A stretch of 64,000 nt of DNA from Bradyrhizobium guangxiense (GTDB taxonomy: Bacteria > Pseudomonadota > Alphaproteobacteria > Rhizobiales > Xanthobacteraceae): contig NZ_CP022219.1 of the NCBI RefSeq assembly GCF_004114915.1, positions 1,146,501-1,210,500 on the forward strand, in the 5' to 3' direction. Below the pieces are notes generated by a model. It made no database searches. It saw only the letters and a list, made by a program, of their open reading frames with translations, and was not told where the DNA came from. Positions 25,642 to 33,298 of this stretch are shown piece by piece. A program made the translations under genes and the position numbers. Position 1 is the stretch's first letter. The number at the start of each line of letters is the position of its first letter.

Positions 25642-26868
25642 TCACGGTGTCGACGTCGAAGGCGTAGAAATGATCGTGCTCGAAGCTGAGCCGTTGATCA
25701 GGTTCCTCAGGGCATAGCCCTGCGTGACCGTCGACATCGGATCCTGCACAGCCGAGTTGAGGGTGTGGAGGAAGGCCACGAACTTTCCGACCTCGACCGA
25801 GGCCGAATTCGTGACGTAAAGCACGTCCTTGTTACGCATCTCGAACTTCGTCGCCAGGAAGAAGCTGGAGGGATCCCGGAAGTTGATATTGTAGATGACC
25901 GGCACGAGTGGCCCGGGATATTGCGCGCAATCTATGCCCATTGCGCTGGCAACTTCGCACGGCTCGCCGCGATAGAGGAACACTGAGGCCGGATTGGCCT
26001 GACCGTCCAACAGACCACCAGATTTTGACACGGCTTCTGCCAGGGACAGGCGCCACGCACCAAACGGAACCTGTTGCTGCCGACCCAGAGCGCCGAACGC
26101 CAGGAAGGTCTGAGGCTCGCGATACAGGAACAGCGTATCGTTGGCATGGACATAGACGTTATTGGCCGGTTCGTAGATCAGAGCACCGAGCGGTGCAGTC
26201 GCACGGCTGCCACTGCGCTCGAGCATGATCCACATCTCGGACGCGGGACCCTGCGTGCCCCCGGAGCGAGCGATATAGTCCAGCACGCGCTCCGGTGTGG
26301 CAGTGATCGGCACGCGGCCCGGACGTCCAACCTCGCCCACCATCGTAACCAGTGAGGTTTGCTGGTCGACCGTCGAGACGACAACCTGCGGGTCGATTGC
26401 GCGATTCTTGAGCGCCTCGACGATAGCCTGCTGCACCTCTTCCTTGGTTCTTCCCAATGCCCTGATGTTGCCCGCGTACGGAATGGAAATGTTTCCGCGT
26501 GTATCGACCGATTGGGTGGGGATCGTGATGAAATTGCCCGGACGCACACCTGCTTCTGCGGGAATGAAGAGACCGCCGGTGCTCGCTTCGAAGATGGTGA
26601 CGGACACAGTGTCGCCAATACCGAAGCGAAGATCCTTGGGACGCTTCTGCGTGGCGAACTTGGTCAGCCGAGGGGCGGACGAGGCCAACACGGAGACGAC
26701 CTGCGGTGTGACTTTGACGAAGGCATGGGGAAGGCTGTCGGGATCAACGTAAGACGCATCCCTCACCGCTATCTCGGACGGACCGGATGCCGGCAAAAGC
26801 GCGCATCCGCCCAGAGCCGGAACGAGCAACAATGTTGCCGCAATTGCCGCAGGTCTCAACTCTCTCAT
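25642..26868 (-). CDS. Polysaccharide export outer-membrane lipoprotein (OPX, Wza/ExoF-like)
   Basis: A 408-residue protein from ATG 26868, which has GGGG upstream; the frame is open to a TTG at 26889. LLLVPALGGC is a lipoprotein signal with the lipid-accepting Cys. RFGIGDTVSVTIFEASTGGLFIP is the polysaccharide-export (PES) domain, GNISIPYAGNIRALG its second strand, and LVTMVGEVGRPGRVPI the first SLBB domain; a second SLBB-like part begins near LSLAEAVSKSGGL. It should form the outer-membrane channel. It is divergent from a phosphodiester glycosidase gene, and a second OPX protein is at 39117. Confidence 0.94.
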   Translation of the reverse strand: MRELRPAAIAATLLLVPALGGCALLPASGPSEIAVRDASYVDPDSLPHAFVKVTPQVVSVLASSAPRLTKFATQKRPKDLRFGIGDTVSVTIFEASTGGLFIPAEAGVRPGNFITIPTQSVDTRGNISIPYAGNIRALGRTKEEVQQAIVEALKNRAIDPQVVVSTVDQQTSLVTMVGEVGRPGRVPITATPERVLDYIARSGGTQGPASEMWIMLERSGSRATAPLGALIYEPANNVYVHANDTLFLYREPQTFLAFGALGRQQQVPFGAWRLSLAEAVSKSGGLLDGQANPASVFLYRGEPCEVASAMGIDCAQYPGPLVPVIYNINFRDPSSFFLATKFEMRNKDVLYVTNSASVEVGKFVAFLHTLNSAVQDPMSTVTQGYALRNLINGSASSTIISTPSTSTP

Positions 26869-27014
26869 CCCCAAAAACACACGGTTCAAAATTCGTAGGA
26901 ATGAATAGCATGCAAAGCCTGGAATAAACGGTTAACCTAACTTGCTGACAGGCATGTTTTGGTTGCTGTGGCATTTCTGCCACGCCAGGCCTGATCCAGC
27001 CACCACCGCAATCA
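26869..27014. promoter_or_regulatory. Divergent promoter with GTGGCA inverted repeat
   Basis: The 146-base gap between the export gene and the glycosidase holds a perfect 16-base inverted repeat, GTGGCATTTCTGCCAC, at 26968-26983. It lies 32 bases from the glycosidase ATG and about 100 from the export gene ATG. A near copy lies at 20948-20963. Confidence 0.6.
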
Positions 27015-27863
27015 ATGGTTTTTCGAAGACTTCTGACAATCGCCGCGATTTGCCTTGTTGGCGGCTGCCCTGCCTCGCCTCAGATGTTCGTCGCGGACGG
27101 TGAGTGGATTGAGGCATTCACAGGCGTTCGCTACGTGGCGGAGAGAGTCGCGGTCGGGCCGGAAGGGGGAGGTCTCGTTCACTTCGTTCAAATTGACCTT
27201 TCAACGCCTGGGATCGAGTTGTTTGTGACGCCGCTGGATCTCCATGCGGTCCAATCCGGCTGGGAATATCGGCTGGCGTACGTATCAAGCGTCGTCCGAG
27301 AGCAGCACCTTGCCTTCGCGGTCAACGCCAGTCTCTTCACATCGCGGTCGCTTGGTTACCTGCAGCTGGCCGGTGATATGGCGCGAAGTGTCGAGACAGT
27401 GGTCGCAGACCATGTCGTCAACCACCTCTGGGAACACACCTACCTTCTCGCCTTTGACGACCGGCTGGCCCCTTGGTTTACGCTGTCGAAGCCTCCACCG
27501 GCCGTGGACCTTGCGCGTGCGCGGTGGGCGATCGGCGGACAAGGGATCGACCTCCGGGAAGGGCGCGTAAGGACCGGGAGCGCCATGCCGGACGCCCGGA
27601 CTGCCGTCGCGCTTGATCAGGGTGGCCGACGCCTGTTCCTTGCCGTGGCCGAGAATATGTCGCCCCATTTGTTGTTGGCCAAATTGGCTGAACGAGGCGG
27701 TTGGACCGGAATGATGCTGGACGGCGGCCATTCCAGCACCCTTGCGGTGGGTCCGAACGCCAGGGGGCTTCGATCTGGCACTTTGGTCGGAGGTTGGCGT
27801 CCGGTCGCCACCGTTCTGGGAATCCGCGCAAGGCCGGTGCAGCCCAAGCTCCCCGACGACTGA
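27015..27863 (+). CDS. Secreted phosphodiester glycosidase (NAGPA domain)
   Basis: A 282-residue protein. The N-terminus (FRRLLTIAAICLVGGCPASP) is a signal, possibly lipoprotein, with Cys at about residue 18. The body matches the phosphodiester glycosidase/NAGPA family: FAVNASLFT, DARTAVALDQGGRRLFLAVAE, and MMLDGGHSSTLAVG (the family's D-G-G-x-S-[ST] motif). The human enzyme of this family releases GlcNAc from a phosphodiester; bacterial ones are often near cell-surface polymers. It may trim or turn over polysaccharide. Gene order opposite the OPX gene supports that. Confidence 0.85.
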   Translation: MVFRRLLTIAAICLVGGCPASPQMFVADGEWIEAFTGVRYVAERVAVGPEGGGLVHFVQIDLSTPGIELFVTPLDLHAVQSGWEYRLAYVSSVVREQHLAFAVNASLFTSRSLGYLQLAGDMARSVETVVADHVVNHLWEHTYLLAFDDRLAPWFTLSKPPPAVDLARARWAIGGQGIDLREGRVRTGSAMPDARTAVALDQGGRRLFLAVAENMSPHLLLAKLAERGGWTGMMLDGGHSSTLAVGPNARGLRSGTLVGGWRPVATVLGIRARPVQPKLPDD

Positions 27864-28013
27864 CCTCGCTGTCGGGACAGTGTGGCTGCCAAGGCACACT
27901 TGGCGTCCAAAAAATATTGCACGACAGTATAAATGGCAGCTTGTGCTATCCAGGATAGCCGACCGGTCGTACTCGGCGAATCGGCCGTGCATTTGCGACG
28001 TCAGGAGGGTCCC

Positions 28014-28307
28014 GTGAGACGCGTCATTTGTCTGCTGGCAATGCTTGCAATTCCCGCCTTGGCTTCGCCCGTGGGGCCGGTCGCTGCTGCGGATGCTCCA
28101 GTCCCGGCCCGATCGGTCGTTCGGGAATGCGCTGATCCTGACTGCCGCCATCACGAGCGCGTCTATACCAGCCGGGAATATATCCGGGTTCGCTACCCCA
28201 AGTGCAGGATTCGCGATGCCTGCTCGCTTTATGGAGCCTACGGGCCGCATGGCGGGGCGCCGTATTGGGGTGCATATACGGGATGGGGCTATTATCAGGC
28301 TTGGTAG
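28014..28307 (+). CDS. Small secreted cysteine-containing protein
   Basis: A 97-residue protein from GTG 28014, which has AGGAGG eight bases upstream. The signal peptide is RRVICLLAMLAIPALASPVGP. The rest has a C-x4-C pair (ECADPDCRHH), a second C-x4-C (CRIRDAC) and a Gly/Tyr/Trp-rich end (GAYGPHGGAPYWGAYTGWGYY). Similar small periplasmic proteins are common in Rhizobiales. Role unknown; not obviously linked to the polymer pathway. Confidence 0.7.
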   Translation: MRRVICLLAMLAIPALASPVGPVAAADAPVPARSVVRECADPDCRHHERVYTSREYIRVRYPKCRIRDACSLYGAYGPHGGAPYWGAYTGWGYYQAW

Positions 28308-28397
28308 CATCGGTGCGCCGTTGCAGGCGCTCAAGAGAACTCGTCCCGATCGATGCCTAGATGCTGGGCGATGGCCGCCGGCTCCAGTGCCTCGATT

Positions 28398-28772
28398 CTA
28401 AGACTGGAGTCTCGCTAGGCGTTCCTTGAATTGTTCGACCCTGATCGGGTTGTCGCCGTAGAGCCCTTGCGCCTTCTCCTCCACGTATTCCTGGAGCCTC
28501 TTGCGAACCGGCGCCGGAACTTGCTCGTTGCTGAGTATCCGGGCGATCGTGCCGGTCGACAGACCTGAATTCTTGTGCTGTCCGCTGAGGATCGACCAAG
28601 TCGTACTCCGGCTGAGGCCGAGGGCCGCAGCCTGCTGATCGAGGCTTTCAAATCCCGCGATCCGAAGAGCTTCCGTGATTTCGCGAATCTTGGCCCATTG
28701 GCGTTCGCGCCCCGGACTGCACAGGGGGATATCAGTGGCAACAGCTAACGGATAATCGTGCGAGTTCGACAT
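28398..28772 (-). CDS. Helix-turn-helix DNA-binding protein (XRE-like)
   Basis: A 124-residue protein from ATG 28772; the open frame reaches a TTG at 28787 and there is no good ribosome site, which leaves the start uncertain. SLDQQAAALGLSRSTTWSILSGQHKNSGLS is a helix-turn-helix with recognition helix S-R-S-T-T-W. KRLQEYVEEKAQG adds a helical C-terminal segment. It is probably a small transcription factor; target unknown. GCTAACGG copies upstream (and one inside the gene) could be its operators. Confidence 0.78.
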   Translation of the reverse strand: MSNSHDYPLAVATDIPLCSPGRERQWAKIREITEALRIAGFESLDQQAAALGLSRSTTWSILSGQHKNSGLSTGTIARILSNEQVPAPVRKRLQEYVEEKAQGLYGDNPIRVEQFKERLARLQS

Positions 28773-29211
28773 TGCAAAAATATTCAATTAATCGTCGCGG
28801 CCTGCAACTCGGATGAAATGTTTCCGTTAGCAGGTAACGTTACCGGCGAGTGTGGCAATTGAGGCAGAGCTTTTCTTGGTTCCGATACGCTAACGGTTCC
28901 CTTCAGGCGAGACAGTATCAACAACTCCCAAGTGTAGGATGGTGACACGTCGTTTGTGTGAACCGGACGCTGCCAGGTTCGAACATATTCTGCGAGCAAG
29001 TCGGTTTATTGCTGGGTTCCTCCGGCTCTACACCGCATCGTGACTTGGCGCTGGGGTGCAAAGCGGGGAGATTACAAGCTTGGATTGGAGCATTGAGAAG
29101 CCTCGTTGAAACCCAATTCGGCCACCTTTGTTCGGTTTATCTAGAGGCAGAGGAAAAATCGCAAGTGTCGCGACAAAACCCAGTATCCTCGGCTGTCGAA
29201 ACTGGAATCTA
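28773..29211. promoter_or_regulatory. Noncoding region upstream of the HTH gene
   Basis: A 439-base gap. It contains CCGTTAGC (28824-28831), GCTAACGG (28889-28896) and a 12-base palindrome GGTAACGTTACC (28833-28844); a third GCTAACGG lies at 28744-28751 within the gene. No ORF with support. Confidence 0.5.
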
Positions 29212-29505
29212 ATGATTGAATTTGCTTTGGGTGCGATTGTTGGCGCGGCGTCGGGTTACGCAGTGCGGGCTTGGTTATCTGCACGCCGTCGTCGAGCTGC
29301 ACGCGCCGCCCGCGTTGCAAAGAGTGCTGGCATCGCGGCGAGCGGGGAGCGGCATTTTGTCCCCTTCAAGTCTGAAGGCGCGCCCAGCGAGACCGGTGAG
29401 AATGCAAGCTCGATGGTCGTCAGGCTCCAGCCAGGCGCCAACGAGGCCGGGCAGGCTCAAGCCAACGAATTCCGCGTTCGTGCCGACTCCGCGGCTCGCA
29501 TGTGA
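29212..29505 (+). CDS. Small membrane-anchored hypothetical protein
   Basis: A 97-residue protein. One N-terminal hydrophobic span (ALGAIVGAASGYAVRAWL) is followed by a strongly basic stretch (SARRRRAARAARVAK) and a polar tail, so it would be anchored in the inner membrane with the tail in the cytoplasm. The frame is open upstream to 29128 but the ATG at 29212 gives the better product. No ribosome site is clear. No family recognised. Confidence 0.45.
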   Translation: MIEFALGAIVGAASGYAVRAWLSARRRRAARAARVAKSAGIAASGERHFVPFKSEGAPSETGENASSMVVRLQPGANEAGQAQANEFRVRADSAARM

Positions 29506-29629
29506 TGGGTCGGGACTTCCCGGTTGACCCATGACTCCCGCAAAGATACTCTGCGTTTGAGGCTGGGAATTCTGGCTGATAATTCCTGTTTAATCGCTGC
29601 GGGGCGCGCGGAAGCCCATCCATTGATCA

Positions 29630-30682
29630 ATGAAGGTTTTAATTGCTCCTGACTGGAGGGCGGGCAATCCGTATCAGGATTTACTAGCCCAAGCCCTGGA
29701 GCGGCAATCGGTTTCGGTCGATTTTCTGCAAAATTACAAACGTGTATTCCCTCTTGCTCGCTCCGTGAGGAAGAGCTCGGCAGATATATTCCATCTCCAT
29801 TGGCCCGAAGCCTACTTTTCCCGTGCCAAAGCCAAGCTGGAGTGGTGCCGGCACGCGCGTTTCCCGGTCGACCTGGAGCTGGCGTGTCAGAACAAGCTTC
29901 TTGCCTATACCGCGCACAACCTGCTGCCCCATAGCCGTCACACCCGACTCTTTCAGCTTTCGGCAAAAGTCAACGCGCGCTACGTCGTGAGACGAGCGGG
30001 CATCATCTTTGCCCATTCTGCGGCGGCAAGATCGAGGCTCGTTGCGGAACTGGGCGCCGAGGAGTCGAAGATTCGCGTCATTCCGCATGGAGATCTATCC
30101 GGGACTTTGGGCGCACCGATCCCCCGGGATGAGGCCATCCGGGCTCTGGGCATTGGCTCGGCTCCTTTCGCGCTCATGTTCGGCGCGGTGGACGAATACA
30201 AGTCCTATGAAGAGATCATCCGGTGGTGGAAGCAGAGCGACATGCCACTTCGCCTCGCGATCGCCGGAAAACCGCGGACCGAGGCGTATGGGCATCATCT
30301 GGTGAACCTGATCGGCGGGGCGCCGAACATCATCCCCGCATTTGAATGGCTGTCCGAGGAGCAGCTGCGCCTTTGGCTCAGCGCCGCCTCGCTCGTCATT
30401 TTCAACTATCGCGAAATCCTCACCTCAGGAGCGGCGTGCTTGGCGCGCTCATACGGCATTCCCATCGTGTTGCCGAAGCGGTTGACGTCCGTGGATCTTG
30501 GCGAACCCACGCCCTACGTGTTGCGGTTCTCAACCCCGGAAACCGATCTGGGCAAACAGCTCGAATTGGCGCTCGCAGTGAAACCCGATTTCGATGCTGC
30601 GGCCGACTGGCGAGAGGCTTGCAGCTGGGATCGCGTGGCGCGGCTCACGGCGGAGGCCTATGCTGACGCTCAGCGTGGCTGA
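29630..30682 (+). CDS. GT4/GT-B-type glycosyltransferase
   Basis: A 350-residue GT-B protein. MKVLIAPDWRAGNPYQDLLA is the first strand; DIFHLHWPEAYF is a common acceptor-domain motif; YTAHNLLPH and IRVIPHGDLSG are typical of the interdomain region. The donor domain is shortened, and the normal E-x7-E is replaced by NYREILTSGAACLARSYGIP. This pattern fits GumH/beta-mannosyltransferase-like relatives. It may add a sugar to the same polymer; no partner gene lies directly adjacent. Confidence 0.8.
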   Translation: MKVLIAPDWRAGNPYQDLLAQALERQSVSVDFLQNYKRVFPLARSVRKSSADIFHLHWPEAYFSRAKAKLEWCRHARFPVDLELACQNKLLAYTAHNLLPHSRHTRLFQLSAKVNARYVVRRAGIIFAHSAAARSRLVAELGAEESKIRVIPHGDLSGTLGAPIPRDEAIRALGIGSAPFALMFGAVDEYKSYEEIIRWWKQSDMPLRLAIAGKPRTEAYGHHLVNLIGGAPNIIPAFEWLSEEQLRLWLSAASLVIFNYREILTSGAACLARSYGIPIVLPKRLTSVDLGEPTPYVLRFSTPETDLGKQLELALAVKPDFDAAADWREACSWDRVARLTAEAYADAQRG

Positions 30683-30782
30683 ATCTTGCCCTGCCAAGGG
30701 AACGTGAGCGGTCGGGCAACTGCCGGGAGCCGATTGGTCATGGCCTGATGCGGACGCATTAATGTTAAGGAGAGCCAACGCC

Positions 30783-30836
30783 ATGCGCGAGTCGTTTAAG
30801 CGATGTACAGTCCGTGAGGTCCATCGCGGCGCGTGA
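30783..30836 (+). CDS. Possible 17-codon leader ORF
   Basis: An ATG at 30783 with AAGGAG about ten bases upstream opens a 17-codon frame (MRESFKRCTVREVHRGA) that ends one base before the ATG of the downstream glycosyltransferase, which itself lacks a good ribosome site. This would fit a leader that recruits ribosomes for the next gene. It could also be coincidence. Confidence 0.3.
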   Translation: MRESFKRCTVREVHRGA

Positions 30837-30837
30837 C

Positions 30838-32061
30838 ATGAGCAAGATATTTTTCATCAATCGATTTTTCTTTCCCGACCACTCCGCTACCAGCCAAATT
30901 CTCAGCGATCTCACATGGCACCTGACGGGCAGGGGGAGAAGCGTCCACGTCATTACCAGTGGACAGGCGTACGACAACCCTGGTGCTCGTCTCCGCTCCG
31001 AAGAGGTCATCCGAGGCGTGCACGTACATCGCGTCTCCTCGACCGGTTTTGGCAGGGCCGGTCTGTTCGGCCGTCTGCTCGATTATCTCTCGTTCTATTG
31101 GTCGGCACTTGCGATGCTCTGGAGGCTGGTCGAAGCCGGGGACGTCGTCGTGGTGAAGACCGATCCGCCGCTCCTTTCCGTACCGGCTGCGCTGGTCGCG
31201 AGGGGGAAGCGTGCGTCTCTCGTCAACTGGTTGCAGGATGTCTATCCGGAAGTCGCGACCGAGCTCGGAGTGCCGTTTCTGCGCGGTCCGATCAGCTGGC
31301 TGATCGCGAAGTTGCGCGACCTTTCGTTGCGTTCCGCTGCCGCGAACGTTGTTGTCGGCGAGCGGATGCGGGCGCTGCTCGTGTCGAAGAACGTTCAGCC
31401 TGAAAGGGTCTTCTGCATTCCGAACTGGTGCGACGATTCCGCGATCACGGAGGTGGCGGATTCGGACAATCCTTTGAAATCGGAATGGAAGCTGCAGGAT
31501 AAGTTCGTCGTCGGATATTCCGGCAATCTCGGCCGCGCTCACGATTACGAGACCATGCTCGCGGCTGCCGAGCTGCTGCGTGACCATCCAGAAGTTGTTT
31601 TCCTGATGATCGGAGGGGGGCATCAGGTCAAGGATCTCGCGCGAGAGGTTGAGCTCCGAGGGCTGGCGAGCGCTTTCTGTTTTAAATCCTACCAACCCCG
31701 GGAGCAATTAAAGCAATCATTATGCTTGCCGGACGTCCATTGGTTGTCGCTTGAGCCCCGCCTGGAAGGCTTGATCGTTCCAAGCAAGTTCTACGGGATC
31801 GCCGCGGCTGCGCGGCCGACCATTGCAGTGGGCGATTTGAAGGGAGAGATTGCAGGACTTGTTCAGCGATATGCGTGTGGAATCGCTGTTGCCAAAGGGG
31901 ATGGGCGCGGAATGGCGGACGCTATTCTTTCGCTGCATGAAAACGCAGAACAGCGCCGCCTGATGGGGCAAAATGCACGCAAGATGATCGATGAGCACGC
32001 TGGGCGAGGACGGTCGCTGCAAGCCTGGGAATCGTTGCTGGTCCGGCTATCTCTCCCGTAG
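30838..32061 (+). CDS. GT4 glycosyltransferase, WbuB-like
   Basis: A 407-residue GT-B protein from ATG 30838; GTG 30814 is an alternative. FFINRFFFPDHSATSQILSD and VVVKTDPPLLSVPAALVA are characteristic of the WbuB/WcaI group of aminosugar (L-FucNAc-type) transferases, as are PNWCDD, VGYSGNLGRAHDY and VPSKFYGIAAAARPT. The group acts at the cytoplasmic side on lipid-linked intermediates. Precise donor not determined. It is preceded by a 17-codon frame that may couple its translation. Confidence 0.9.
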   Translation: MSKIFFINRFFFPDHSATSQILSDLTWHLTGRGRSVHVITSGQAYDNPGARLRSEEVIRGVHVHRVSSTGFGRAGLFGRLLDYLSFYWSALAMLWRLVEAGDVVVVKTDPPLLSVPAALVARGKRASLVNWLQDVYPEVATELGVPFLRGPISWLIAKLRDLSLRSAAANVVVGERMRALLVSKNVQPERVFCIPNWCDDSAITEVADSDNPLKSEWKLQDKFVVGYSGNLGRAHDYETMLAAAELLRDHPEVVFLMIGGGHQVKDLAREVELRGLASAFCFKSYQPREQLKQSLCLPDVHWLSLEPRLEGLIVPSKFYGIAAAARPTIAVGDLKGEIAGLVQRYACGIAVAKGDGRGMADAILSLHENAEQRRLMGQNARKMIDEHAGRGRSLQAWESLLVRLSLP

Positions 32062-32123
32062 TGACGCTTTCGTCTGTTCGGGTGGCGCGTCCAGCAGTTA
32101 TTCCTATTCTTCGATTGAAATTC

Positions 32124-32134
32124 GCGATTTAAAT
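32124..32134. promoter_or_regulatory. GCGATTTAAAT element upstream of a sorting-tail gene
   Basis: GCGATTTAAAT lies in the 209-base leader of the secreted protein gene at 32271, 137 bases from its ATG. It shares its core with the palindromes at 20897-20912 and 23086-23109. Confidence 0.45.
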
Positions 32135-32270
32135 AACTTATTGAAAATCCAGCTGTTTTGTTAAATTTTCAATTTGGAGTCGAGTTTGTCCAAAAAATGG
32201 GTGTTGACGCAGCGCCGCATTAAGAGTTTGTTACCCATGGAAGTAGTAATTTTACGGAGGGCTTTCCACT

Positions 32271-32945
32271 ATGTTTAAGAAGTTTCTATGCTCGGTTGCT
32301 GCGCTCGGTGCGCTTGCGCTGGTCGCTCAGAGTGAAGCGAAGGCTGCCACCATTTTCGGTTTTTATAGCCTTGATGGTGGAGCGACGATCAACCCCTTGC
32401 TGGATGCTGATCCGTCTGCAAGTGGCTTCGCTTTCTTCGGCGCGCTCGGTAATTTCAACGTGAACATCCTTGGTGGTGCCGTGCAGCCGGCCGCCGGAAC
32501 CGACCTCTTTACGGCCACCGCTATCGATAGCCATACGGCGCCGAGCACGGATCTGCTGAAGCTTTACTTCGTCGGTACGGGTTTCACGCCGGGTGGATCA
32601 CAGACCTTCACGAGCCAGTTTACGTCCAATGCTCAGGGCTCGGGTCTGACGGTGGGTGAATCCACCTACTTGGGTACGCCGTTTGCCCCCGGCACGCTCC
32701 TGGGCTCGGCACTTTTCCCGCCTCTGCTTGGGACGGCTTCTTCGGTCACCAGCGCGTTCGCGGCGTTGGGTTATTCACTCACTGGCGAATTTGATATCAC
32801 TGCGACTGGCGTTCAAAGTCAGACGGGTACCATTCGCGTCTCGGCAGTCCCGGGGCCGATCGTCGGTGCCGGTCTGCCCGGTCTGGTCGCGGCATGCGGT
32901 GGTCTTCTCGCACTCGCGCGCCGTCGGCGGAAGCAGGCAATCTAA
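32271..32945 (+). CDS. Secreted protein with PEP-CTERM-like sorting tail
   Basis: A 224-residue protein with a strong ribosome site (ACGGAGGG). The signal peptide is KKFLCSVAALGALALVAQSEAKA. The body is low in charge and rich in Thr, Ser, Gly and Ala. The tail is VPGPIVGAGLPGL, a hydrophobic segment and RRRRKQ. It is the clearest example of the VPGP tail here. A good terminator follows its stop. Function of the exported part is unknown. Confidence 0.82.
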   Translation: MFKKFLCSVAALGALALVAQSEAKAATIFGFYSLDGGATINPLLDADPSASGFAFFGALGNFNVNILGGAVQPAAGTDLFTATAIDSHTAPSTDLLKLYFVGTGFTPGGSQTFTSQFTSNAQGSGLTVGESTYLGTPFAPGTLLGSALFPPLLGTASSVTSAFAALGYSLTGEFDITATGVQSQTGTIRVSAVPGPIVGAGLPGLVAACGGLLALARRRRKQAI

Positions 32946-32981
32946 GTACGGACCTTTGTAAAGTCTGGAAATCCCTCAAGG

Positions 32982-33009
32982 GCCGCGGAGCGACAGCTCC
33001 GTGGCTTTT
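32982..33009 (+). terminator. Rho-independent terminator
   Basis: A ten-base stem (GCCGCGGAGC, loop GACA, GCTCCGTGGC; one G-U pair) is followed by TTTT at 33006-33009. It lies 37 bases after the secreted protein's stop codon. Confidence 0.85.
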
Positions 33010-33298
33010 GCTTTGTGGGCGACGCGCTTCGTCGCTTCAGTATACGTGGATACCTCGGACCCTGGCGGCGGCTACGTGCAGCAAGCGCTGTCAGCGCTTG
33101 TCGGCCAATTGCAAGGGCGCCAGTAGCGTCGTGCCCGTTTAAATCAGCACGCGCGCTCTGCCGCCCGACGGCCGCGGTGAATCTCCGCGGGCCGCGCGAC
33201 GTCATCTTGGAAATAGGATGAGTTTGAATCGCTGGCCTGCAACATCAAGCCGGCTGCCGCCCAAACGAGTTTGGGCGGGATAAGGGAGGATCGAAGAT
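33010..33298. other. Convergent spacer
   Basis: The 289-base stretch after the terminator, up to the stop of the convergent minus-strand gene, shows no supported ORF. It includes the inverted repeat described for 33257-33278. Confidence 0.35.
33257..33278 (-). terminator. Candidate terminator hairpin
   Basis: CCGCCCAAAC (33257-33266) and GTTTGGGCGG (33269-33278) form a perfect ten-base stem with a two-base spacer, 20 bases past the stop of the minus-strand gene. A U-tract is weak, so this is a candidate only. Confidence 0.5.
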
